Assembly: GCA_963838235.1 (NCBI GenBank)
Contig: CAWIQJ010000006.1
Span: 620,001-684,000, forward strand
Direction of reading: 5' to 3'
From: JAFECT01 sp963838235
GTDB taxonomy: Bacteria > Pseudomonadota > Alphaproteobacteria > Caulobacterales > Caulobacteraceae
Length of the DNA: 64,000 nt
Part shown: positions 29,979-37,374 of the stretch, piece after piece
Position numbering within the stretch: the stretch's first letter is position 1
Layout: every line of letters starts with the position of its first letter
Notes under the pieces: model-generated
Told to the model about the DNA's origin: nothing
The model's input: only the letters and a program-made list of their open reading frames with translations
Databases searched by the model: none
Translations under genes and position numbers: made by a program

Positions 29979-31100
29979 TCAGCTCCAGATCTCCGTCAGC
30001 ACCCGCGCAAAATTCAGGCCCAACACCTTCTCCGTCACCCGCTCGGAGTACCCCCGCTTCAACAGCGCGTCGCAGATCACCTCGCAGCGGCGCGGCGTGT
30101 TCATGCCCACGACATAGGTCGGTCGGTCTTCGCCCGGCGCCGAGACGCCCGCCTTCTTGCGGGCCTCCACATCCTTCTGGAAGTCGGCCAGGCCCTTAGG
30201 CGAATCGTCGAACGGCGCCATGGACTGGTCGCTGCCGATGCCCACGTGGTCCTCGCCGCAGATCTTCAGCGCGTGGGTCATGTGCGCCATATAGTCGTCG
30301 ACGGTCGGCTGGTGCGGACTCGCGGCGAGGTAGGGCAGGTCGTAGATTCCCACCGTCCCGCCCTTGTCGGCCACCGCCTTCAACTGCTCGTCGGTCTTGT
30401 TGCGCGGATGGTCATAGATCGCCGCGCAGCCGCCGTGGGTGATCAGCACCGGCTTCTTCGACAGGGCAATCACCTCGGTGGTCATGCGCCGGCTCGCATG
30501 ACTCAGGTCCACGGCGACGCCCAGGGTGTTCATCTTGTCGACGGCCTGGCGTCCCAGGTCGGTGAGGCCCGACTGTTCGACCGGCGCCATGACGCCGGCG
30601 CCGAAGGGCGAGGTCTTGTTGTAGCTGAGCTGCATGACCCGCACGCCCAGGTCGCGGAACAGCTCGATGCGATCGAGCTTGCCTTCCAGCATGCCGACGC
30701 CCTCGAACGAGAAGATGATCCCGACGCGGCCCTCATGCTTGGCGCGCGCGAAATGCTCGGCCTTGCGCACCTGCAGGAACAGGTCGGGATAGAGCTCAAT
30801 GACCTGCTGACAGAAGGCGATCTCGCTGAGCGTATTCTCGAATCCGCTGTCGAATCCGCCGAGGGTGGTCTTGCAGATCGTCACGCCCGACTGGCGCACG
30901 ATGTCGAGCGCGGCTTTGGGCATGGGCAGCGCGCCGTCGTCGAAGGGCGGGCTGAGGTTGGCGTCGAGCACCAGGGCGCGGCGATAGAGCGCCTGCGCCT
31001 TCACGCTCACCGGCGGTTCGCCCGTGTCGGCGAGGGCCGCGGGCGCGGCCGTGGAAACGCCGGCCGCCCCGGCTAGAATCAGAAGCTGTCTACGGTCCAT
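29979..31100 (-). CDS. membrane-dipeptidase (peptidase M19)-family protein, HxD-less variant
   Basis: 373 residues with signal peptide (MDRRQLLILAGAAGVSTAAP, cut near ALAD). Renal-dipeptidase-like barrel: IFSFEGVGML (bridging Glu), VAVDLSHASRRMTTEV and PVLITHGGCAAIYDHPRNKT (His ligands), DHVGIGSDQSM. The first zinc-ligand pair, normally DGHND, reads LDANLSPP, so His and Asp of HxD are missing. Either a subfamily with altered metal site or a non-peptidase. Periplasmic. Closely followed by the sulfatase-like gene upstream (20 bases). Confidence 0.8.
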   Translation of the reverse strand: MDRRQLLILAGAAGVSTAAPAALADTGEPPVSVKAQALYRRALVLDANLSPPFDDGALPMPKAALDIVRQSGVTICKTTLGGFDSGFENTLSEIAFCQQVIELYPDLFLQVRKAEHFARAKHEGRVGIIFSFEGVGMLEGKLDRIELFRDLGVRVMQLSYNKTSPFGAGVMAPVEQSGLTDLGRQAVDKMNTLGVAVDLSHASRRMTTEVIALSKKPVLITHGGCAAIYDHPRNKTDEQLKAVADKGGTVGIYDLPYLAASPHQPTVDDYMAHMTHALKICGEDHVGIGSDQSMAPFDDSPKGLADFQKDVEARKKAGVSAPGEDRPTYVVGMNTPRRCEVICDALLKRGYSERVTEKVLGLNFARVLTEIWS

Positions 31101-31119
31101 GAGGGTCCCCTGGTTAAGT

Positions 31120-32766
31120 TTAGGGCGTCAGGTTGAAATCCGCCACCGGGCTTTCCAGGAAGCCGTAGCGCACCGCCGTCGCCCCGATCCGCGTCGGGCC
31201 GTGCAGGGGTATCGGCCCGGTGTAGAGCGACCACGGCTGGTTCGCCTCGCGTCGCCACAGGATCGAGGCGCCAGGGGTGAGCGAGCTCAAGGCCACGCTG
31301 AAGCCGCGCAGCGTCGCTTGTGGCTGGGCGGTCACCGGCGTCACCCCGCCGGGCTTGAACAGGTCGCCGAGGTCGCGCGCGGTCCAGGTGGAATAGTCCG
31401 GCGCCTCGCCGGCGAAAGCGTTCAGCACCTGCGCCAGCCGCGCCACGTCGCCCGCGTGGGCATCGTCGTCGGCCAGGTTGTTCAGTTCGTCCGGATCGGC
31501 CTTCAGGTCGTAGAGTTCCGCCTCGCTGCGCTCGTCGCCATAGGCAGCGGCCTGGGTCCGGGTCAGTTTCCCCGTCTTGCGCGCGGCAGCGACCGCGTCG
31601 GCCAAGGCGCCTCCGCGCGCGAGCGTCAGCAGCGGCGTATAGGGCGCAAGGTTCAGCACATAGAGATAGCGCCCGTCGCGCACCGCGAACACGCGTTCGT
31701 AGACATCGTCGACGCGGTTCTGCACGGTGAACACATAGGTGTTGGCCGCGCCTGGTCCGCTCAGGCGGTCCTGACCCTGCATCCAGACCCGCGGCGCCAC
31801 GCCCGCCATGTGCAGGATCGCCGGCCCCACGTCGATGCCGCTGATCAGGTCATGGCGCACCGTGCCGCGTCCATGTCCATCCGGCCAGCGCACGATCAGG
31901 GGCGTGTGCACGCCGGCGTCGTAGACGGTGCGCTCCGCGCGCGGCCGCACCGGCCCGCTCTTGGCCAGGAACACCACGATGGTGTGATCGAGCGCGTGCG
32001 CCGCACGCAGACGCTCGAGAATGTCGCCGACCTGGGCATCCACGCGATGCACCCGCGCGTACTCGGCCTTCAGCGCCGCGCGCACGGCCGGCGTGTCGGG
32101 GAGATAGGCGGGGACCGGCACGGCCTTCGCGTATTTCGCGTCGCCGTCGTCACGTTTGGCGAACCATCCCTTCGGCTTCTCGCCGCGCTGGGCGGAGGTG
32201 AGGGTCGAGAGATCGATCACCCCCAGGAACGGTTGCGCGATCATCGCGTCGGGCCAGGTCGCGTTCGCCCGCGGGTCGTCGACGGTCCACAGCGAGCCCG
32301 GCGCGCCGAACGGATCGGCGCGCGCGCCGACGTGAAAGGTGACATAGCCCGCCGCACGCGCCAGCTCGGGATAGCCCTTGATCTCCGGCGGCGGGACCAC
32401 CGACCAGGCGCCGGCGCCGGTCCATTCCTGCACCATGCCGATGGTCGAGGGCTGCATGCCGGTGAGCAAGGCTGCCGTCTCCGCGTTTTCCCCACCCGAC
32501 GCGCCGTACATCGCATCGAACCGCACGCCCTCGCGCGCCAGCCGATCGATATTGGGCGTATCCGCCGCCGCATCGCCGTAGGCGCCGAGCTGCAGCCCCA
32601 GGTGGTCGACCTCGATGACCAGAATGTTCGGCCGCGTATCGTTGGCCTGCCGCCCGCCGATGCCGCCGGAGCCGTGGGGTTTGGAGGTGCAGGCGGCAAT
32701 CAGGGTACAGACGGCGAAAGCCGCGATCAGCGCGCGTGCAAAGCTTCCCTGCCGTAGCGTGTGCAT
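31120..32766 (-). CDS. sulfatase-fold lipoprotein lacking the catalytic cysteine
   Basis: 548 residues with a lipoprotein signal (AVCTLIAAC, lipobox LIAAC). Alkaline-phosphatase superfamily sulfatase: RPNILVIEVDHLGLQLGAYG, TPNIDRLAREGVRFDAMYG, LLTGMQPSTIGM, YDAGVHTPLIVRWPDG and the C-terminal AELYDLKADPDELNNLADDD. At the place of the formylglycine motif C-x-P-S-R the sequence is ENAETAALLTG, with no Cys or Ser; the DD metal pair is DH and the second metal site is LAKSGPV. It keeps the fold but looks catalytically dead or retooled. No sulfatase-modifying enzyme gene is near. Confidence 0.8.
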   Translation of the reverse strand: MHTLRQGSFARALIAAFAVCTLIAACTSKPHGSGGIGGRQANDTRPNILVIEVDHLGLQLGAYGDAAADTPNIDRLAREGVRFDAMYGASGGENAETAALLTGMQPSTIGMVQEWTGAGAWSVVPPPEIKGYPELARAAGYVTFHVGARADPFGAPGSLWTVDDPRANATWPDAMIAQPFLGVIDLSTLTSAQRGEKPKGWFAKRDDGDAKYAKAVPVPAYLPDTPAVRAALKAEYARVHRVDAQVGDILERLRAAHALDHTIVVFLAKSGPVRPRAERTVYDAGVHTPLIVRWPDGHGRGTVRHDLISGIDVGPAILHMAGVAPRVWMQGQDRLSGPGAANTYVFTVQNRVDDVYERVFAVRDGRYLYVLNLAPYTPLLTLARGGALADAVAAARKTGKLTRTQAAAYGDERSEAELYDLKADPDELNNLADDDAHAGDVARLAQVLNAFAGEAPDYSTWTARDLGDLFKPGGVTPVTAQPQATLRGFSVALSSLTPGASILWRREANQPWSLYTGPIPLHGPTRIGATAVRYGFLESPVADFNLTP

Positions 32767-32821
32767 ATCCTTCGTTAGGATGATCCGCGCGCTTCGTCGA
32801 GGCGGGGCCTCACCCCTCACG

Positions 32822-32857
32822 CTCCGCTCATCCCGGCATTCGCCGGGATGAGCGGAG
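32822..32857. terminator. perfect 16-bp hairpin between DUF2244 and sulfatase genes
   Basis: CTCCGCTCATCCCGGC-attc-GCCGGGATGAGCGGAG. The stem word CCGCTCATCCC recurs at 37,219, 37,351 and 42,030, so this is one of a repeat family with probable terminator function. Confidence 0.7.
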
Positions 32858-32868
32858 AGAAGAAGGGC

Positions 32869-33357
32869 TTACCACCGCTCCGCCTTCGCCGCGCTGACTG
32901 CCGATTTCAGCGCCTCGGCGAACGCCGTCCGCTCGGCCGGCGCCAGGGCCGCGGCCAGGGTCACGCCCTTGCCCTTGCACCACAGACGCAGGCGGCTGGC
33001 GTGGCGGCCGGGGTGGGTCAGTTCGATGCGGGTGAACAGCGGCGCCGAGGTCCACACCTTGCGCGTTTCCTTCGGCGTTTCGCGCGTCACCTCGATCGCG
33101 TCGGCGCTGACGCGGATGCGTTCGATCCGCCGCGCCGCGCGGAAGTTGAGCCACAGCGCCAGTCCCAGGCCGAGCACGTCCAGTCCCAGGAACGGTGGAA
33201 CATAGGCGCCGCCCATCAGGGTCAGCACGACGGCGAAGACCACATTGACCGCGAGCACCGGCGCCATCAGCAGCACCGCGCCGCGCGGGCTCATCGACCG
33301 CGTCGGCTTCAGCGCGGCATCGAGATACAGTCGCGGCGGGCTCGCCGTCTGGGTCAT
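32869..33357 (-). CDS. DUF2244 membrane protein
   Basis: 162 residues from ATG 33,357. N-terminal YLDAALKPTRSMSPRGAVLL, two transmembrane helices (about residues 28-70) and a C-terminal cytoplasmic PH-like part (IRVSADAIEVTRETPKETRK, RLRLWCKGKGVTLAAALAPAE) as in the DUF2244 family, which is usually next to cytochrome oxidase or nth genes in alphaproteobacteria. It is divergent from nth, 65 bases away. Function unknown. Confidence 0.75.
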   Translation of the reverse strand: MTQTASPPRLYLDAALKPTRSMSPRGAVLLMAPVLAVNVVFAVVLTLMGGAYVPPFLGLDVLGLGLALWLNFRAARRIERIRVSADAIEVTRETPKETRKVWTSAPLFTRIELTHPGRHASRLRLWCKGKGVTLAAALAPAERTAFAEALKSAVSAAKAERW

Positions 33358-33422
33358 GGCGTCCAATCTAATGCCTCACGCCCGCTTGGCGAAGGCTTCG
33401 ACCTGCGCCATGGTCGCGCTCC

Positions 33423-34162
33423 ATGGTCAAGGTTGTCTTTCCGCCCGACCCGAAAGAGTCGGCGCCATCTTCAGCCGCTTCGCGACCCTCAACCCCAAGC
33501 CCTTGCCGGAGCTGGAGTTTCGCGACCCGTACACCCTGCTGGTCTCGGTGGTGCTGTCGGCCCAGGCGACCGACGTGTCCGTCAATAAGGCGACGGAAAA
33601 ACTCTACGCCGTCGCCGACACGCCGCAGAAGATGGTCAAGCTGGGCGAAGCCAGGCTGATCCCCTTCATCAACTCCATCGGCCTGTTTCGCAACAAGGCC
33701 AAGAACGTCATCGGGCTGTCGAAGATCATCCTGGAGACGCACGCCGGCCAAGTCCCGCTGGAACGCGAGGCGATGCAGGCCCTGCCCGGCGTCGGCCGCA
33801 AGACCGCAAGCGTGGTGCTGAACGAACTGGGCGTCGAACCGGCGATCGCGGTGGACACCCACGTCTTTCGCGTCTCGCACCGCCTGCAGCTCGTCGACGC
33901 GACGACGCCGGACAAGGTCGAGCGCCAGCTGATGCAGATCATTCCGGAGCGCTTCCTCACCCGCGCGCACCATTGGCTGATCCTGCACGGCCGCTACATC
34001 TGCACGGCGCAGCGGCCCAAGTGCGCGACCTGTCCCATCGCCGACCTCTGCCCTTCGCGCGGCCTGTTCGATCCGCCGGTGAAGGCGAAGAAGGTCTCGG
34101 CGAAACGCGCGCCCGCGAAAAAGGCCAGACCGAACGTCAGGGCGGCGAAGAAGCGCGCTTAA
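33423..34162 (+). CDS. nth: endonuclease III (frameshift near the 5' end)
   Basis: DNA glycosylase/AP lyase for oxidised pyrimidines. HhH motif LPGVGRKTASVVLNELG with catalytic Lys, AVDTHVFRVSHRL with the catalytic Asp, and the 4Fe-4S ligands C-x6-C-x2-C-x5-C in CTAQRPKCATCPIADLC; Lys/Ala-rich tail. The frame with all this is open from 33,371, but the better N-terminus is ATG 33,423 (MVKVVFPPDP), which joins the main frame if one C is restored near 33,452 (giving PERVGAIFSRFATLNPKPLP). Otherwise translation would begin at 33,371 or 33,410. Confidence 0.9.
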
Positions 34163-34190
34163 GGGCGTTGGCTGAGGGCTTCGATGTCGG

Positions 34191-34322
34191 CGCTTGCTGG
34201 ATCCTCGACGCCGCGCGGCTGGCCGCCGCGCAACGTCAAGGATGACGCCGACTTTTATATGTTTTCGTCATCCTTGACGGGGAGGAGCGGTCAGCTCTGA
34301 GCCGTCGAGGACCCAGCAAGCG
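34191..34322. repeat. nested inverted repeat (CGCTTGCTGGATCCTCGACG)
   Basis: Outer arms 34,191-34,210 and 34,303-34,322 pair at 19 of 20 positions; inner arms CGTCAAGGATGACG (34,234-34,247) and CGTCATCCTTGACG (34,266-34,279) are perfect. It separates convergent nth and the His-rich protein gene and can form a long cruciform or a bidirectional terminator. Confidence 0.75.
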
Positions 34323-34353
34323 CGACGTTTCGGCGCGCGCGTGGGGTTCTTTC

Positions 34354-35427
34354 TCAGCGTCCCGCCGATGCGGCGAGGCACGCGTCCACGCCCACCGCCG
34401 CGCCGCCGCGCTGCAGGGGCGCCGCCTGGGCGCCGGAGACCTTCATGGCGCCGTCGGTGCGTTTCATGAACACCATCAGCGAACAGGCCGGCAGGCGATA
34501 GGTCCACAGGGCGCCGTCGCCTTCGTTGTGCGCCAAGTCGGGGACGCCCAGGGTCCGGCGCAGCTCCTCGTCGCTGCGGCCGAGCAGGGCGGCGCCGGTC
34601 AGGTGCGGCGAGGCGGACAGGCGCGGGCGGTGTTCCGCCTGGCTGCGCTGGGCCCAGACGTCGGGATTGCTGGTCGAGGCGACGCCGGGCGGAGGCCCTG
34701 CGTGCTTGACGATGTCCGCGGGCGATCCGGGGGCGGCGACCACCAGGGGCGGCGGCGGCGGCGGACCCGGCGGCTCATCGATCAGGCGCGCGGACACCAT
34801 CCGGTGGGTGCATTTCAGCGCGGTCTTGGCGTGACCGTGGCGGCCCTTGCCGTGGGCGCCCTTCACCGTCACCTCGACGCAATCCTCTTCATCGATCATG
34901 CCGCCGCGACCGCCGTGACCGCGGCTGTCCTCTTCCGCGTGCGAACAGGCGTGCGACGGCTTGCGCGCGTGCGTCGCGTGACGCCCGCGGCCGTGCGCGC
35001 TGCGCTTCGACGCGGCGTCGCAGTCCGCCTCGGCGGCGTGCTCGCCCTTGGCGCCGTGACCGTGGCTGGATCCTTCGCAGGCGTGCGAGGGCTTGCGGCC
35101 ATGCGCGGCATGGCGGCCGTGCGCCGGTTTCACAGGCGTGCAGCCCGCGTCGGCGCCGCTGTCCTCGTCCGCGTGCGAAGCGCCCTTGCCGTGACCGTGC
35201 TTGGAAGATTTCGGCGCGTCCTCGTCGTCGCGCGCATGACGGCCCTTGCCATGCGCCGAGCCGTGACTCGAGGCGGCCTCGCCGTGGCCCTTCGCATGAC
35301 CCTTGGGTTCGGGCTTCTTGTGATGGGCGTCGGCGGGCGCGGGTTTGTGCGGCCGCGCGGCGGCCGCCTGCGGCGTGGCGAGACTGAGCGCCGAGGCGGC
35401 AAACGCCAGGAGGAGAACACGGATCAT
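34354..35427 (-). CDS. histidine-rich exported protein with C-terminal compact domain
   Basis: 357 residues. Signal peptide MIRVLLLAFAASALSLATPQ cut near AAA. Residues about 25-210 are low complexity, dominated by His, Gly, Lys and Ala with repeated units such as SAHGKGRHARDD, KPAHGRHAAHGRKPSHAC, RGRHATHARKPSHACSH, interspersed with Cys. A proline stretch (EPPGPPPPPPLVV) leads to a folded C-terminal part (LLGRSDEELRRTLGVPDLAH, WTYRLPACSLMVFM) like the small BamE-like/outer-membrane-associated domains of alphaproteobacteria. The His tract suggests binding of Zn, Ni or Cu in the periplasm; not proven. Confidence 0.65.
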   Translation of the reverse strand: MIRVLLLAFAASALSLATPQAAAARPHKPAPADAHHKKPEPKGHAKGHGEAASSHGSAHGKGRHARDDEDAPKSSKHGHGKGASHADEDSGADAGCTPVKPAHGRHAAHGRKPSHACEGSSHGHGAKGEHAAEADCDAASKRSAHGRGRHATHARKPSHACSHAEEDSRGHGGRGGMIDEEDCVEVTVKGAHGKGRHGHAKTALKCTHRMVSARLIDEPPGPPPPPPLVVAAPGSPADIVKHAGPPPGVASTSNPDVWAQRSQAEHRPRLSASPHLTGAALLGRSDEELRRTLGVPDLAHNEGDGALWTYRLPACSLMVFMKRTDGAMKVSGAQAAPLQRGGAAVGVDACLAASAGR

Positions 35428-35596
35428 GGCTTGGCGGTTAGGCGAGATGTAAGGCCGGGGCAAGGCGCCGAATGTCGCCGCGGCCATTGCGCCCGGGCCC
35501 CACCCCCGGCTACCTCCGGCGGAACGCAAGGGCGGGTTGAGGAAAAGTGTGACGCGGTTTTCCGCCCGCAACCCGCCCTGACTCTAAGGAATTCGC

Positions 35597-36583
35597 ATGA
35601 CCGAAGCCCTCGACCTCGTCGCCATCGGCAACGCCATCGTCGATGTGATCGCCCCGGCCGAAGACGCCTTCCTCGATGCCCAGGCGCTGCGAAAGGGCGC
35701 CATGACCCTGATCGACGACGCCCGGGCAGGCTTGCTCTATGCGGCCATGGCGCCGGGGGTCGAGACCTCCGGCGGGTCGGCCGCCAACACGGTTGCCGGC
35801 GTGGCCTCGCTGGGCGGCAAGGCGGCCTTCGTGGGCAAGGTGGCCGACGACCTGTTGGGCGAGGTCTTCGCCCACGACATCGAAGCCATCGGCGCGGTCT
35901 TCCAGACGCCGAAACTGGACGGCGCCGCCACCGGCCGTTGCCTGATCAACGTCACCCCCGACGCGCACCGCACCATGGCCACCTGCCTCGGCGCCGCGAG
36001 CCAGCTCGGCCCCGCCGACGTGGACACCGCCCAGATCGCGGGCGCCTTTGCGGTCTATCTCGAAGGCTATCTGTTCGACCCGCCGCCCGCTCGCGAGGCC
36101 TTCGCCAAGGCCGCAACCGCCGCCCGCGCCGCCGGGCGCAAGGTGGCGATAACCCTGTCGGACGTGTTCGTGGTCGAACGCTGGCGCGACGAACTGCTGG
36201 GCTTCCTCGACCACATCGACATCGTCTTCGCCAACCAGAACGAGCTCGCGGCGCTCTACCAGACCGACGACTTCGACGTGGCGTTCGACCAGATCTCGGC
36301 GCGAGTCGAGACGGTCGCGGTCACCCGCGGCGAGCATGGCTCCATCGTGCGCCGCGGCGAAGAGCGGTGCGTCATCCCGGCCTTCCCCATCGACAAGGTG
36401 ATCGACACCACCGGCGCCGGCGACCAGTACGCGGCGGGATTTTTGTTCGGCCTGGCGCGCGACAAGCCGCTCGATTTGTGCGGCGCGCTGGGTGCGCTGT
36501 GTGCGTGGGAAGTGATCGGCCACTACGGCCCGCGCCCGCAGACGTCGCTGGAAAAACTGGCGAAGGAGCGCGGGCTGCTCTGA
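35597..36583 (+). CDS. PfkB-family sugar kinase, adenosine-kinase-like
   Basis: 328 residues. Ribokinase fold: N-terminal DLVAIGNAIVDVIAPAEDAF, SGGSAANTVAGVASLGGKAA (substrate site), VAVTRGEHGSIVR and the anion hole/catalytic base VIDTTGAGDQYAAGFLFGLA. The GNAIVDV ... GGSAANT pattern is typical of alphaproteobacterial adenosine kinases. Would phosphorylate adenosine or a related nucleoside/sugar. Start ATG with AAGGAATT upstream. Confidence 0.88.
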   Translation: MTEALDLVAIGNAIVDVIAPAEDAFLDAQALRKGAMTLIDDARAGLLYAAMAPGVETSGGSAANTVAGVASLGGKAAFVGKVADDLLGEVFAHDIEAIGAVFQTPKLDGAATGRCLINVTPDAHRTMATCLGAASQLGPADVDTAQIAGAFAVYLEGYLFDPPPAREAFAKAATAARAAGRKVAITLSDVFVVERWRDELLGFLDHIDIVFANQNELAALYQTDDFDVAFDQISARVETVAVTRGEHGSIVRRGEERCVIPAFPIDKVIDTTGAGDQYAAGFLFGLARDKPLDLCGALGALCAWEVIGHYGPRPQTSLEKLAKERGLL

Positions 36584-36603
36584 AAGGAAGAAAGAGAGCT
36601 TCC

Positions 36604-37155
36604 CTACCCAACCACGCGTCGCTTGATCGCGACGTAGAGGGCGCCTTCCCCACCGTGGCGCGGGCCGGCCTGGGCCACGCCCGCCACCACGCTTCTCAAC
36701 GCCGGGTCCGCCAGCCATTCCGGCGCGCGCCGGCGGATCACGCCGTCGCCGCTCACGCCCTTGCCGGTGATCACCAGCACAGCGCGCAGGCCCGCGTCCT
36801 GAGCGCGTATCAGGAAGGCCTTCAGCCGGTCCTCGGCGTCGAATTGGCGCAGGCCGTGCAGATCGATGCGCGCCTCGATCGGGTCGCGCTCGCGGGCGAT
36901 CCGGCGCTTGCGGTTCGGCTCGATCGCGTGCGGCGAGGGCGTCAGGTGCTGGCGCCAGTAGGGCGCGGGCGACGGCTTCGGGTCGGCCATGGCTGCGGCG
37001 GGCGCTTGCGTGTGCGTCTCGATCTTCGCTTTTGGTGTGGCCTTGACCTTGGTTTCGGCGTCGACGAGCGGAACCGAGCGGCCATGCGCTGGCCGAACCG
37101 TGCGCGCCACCGCGGCCCATAGCATCAGTTCCTCGGGTCGGAGCGGTCGGCGCAT
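36604..37155 (-). CDS. Smr-domain protein
   Basis: 183 residues. Disordered N-terminal ~85 residues, then the Smr domain (MutS2 C-terminal type): EARIDLHGLRQFDAEDRLKA, LRAVLVITGKGVSGDGVIRR, RHGGEGALYVAIKRR. Smr domains are nucleases or nucleic-acid binders; the HGLRQ and TGKG motifs are present. Convergent with the kinase gene. Confidence 0.85.
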   Translation of the reverse strand: MRRPLRPEELMLWAAVARTVRPAHGRSVPLVDAETKVKATPKAKIETHTQAPAAAMADPKPSPAPYWRQHLTPSPHAIEPNRKRRIARERDPIEARIDLHGLRQFDAEDRLKAFLIRAQDAGLRAVLVITGKGVSGDGVIRRRAPEWLADPALRSVVAGVAQAGPRHGGEGALYVAIKRRVVG

Positions 37156-37218
37156 GGTGTGAGATCTAGGGACGTTCAGGCTGGCATACCAGCAACATTG
37201 AAACCCTCCCCTAAATTC

Positions 37219-37360
37219 CGCTCATCCCCGCGGAGGCGGGGACCCAGGCTTTTTCAGATCATCCGCCACGTTGGGGATCGAGCGGCGAACTGCGCGAAAG
37301 GTCAGGCCGACTCTCTTATTTCAAAAACGCCTGGGTCCCCGCTTGCGCGGGGATGAGCGG
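37219..37360. repeat. inverted repeat of the CCGCTCATCCCCGC...GGGACCCAGG family
   Basis: Left unit (CCGCTCATCCCCGCGGAGGC and GGGGACCCAGGCTTTTT) and right unit (AAAAACGCCTGGGTCCCCGC and TTGCGCGGGGATGAGCGG) are inverted copies about 65 bases apart; each unit is also a hairpin. Sits between the divergent... Smr gene start and the kinase gene end. Shares CGCTCATCCC with the 32,822 hairpin. Confidence 0.75.
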
Positions 37361-37374
37361 ACAATGAAGGGTGG

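Noticed and set aside
34528..37122. An 864-codon plus-strand frame
   Set aside because: Runs through the antisense of the His-rich gene and an off-frame reading of the adenosine-kinase-like gene; no domain recognised.
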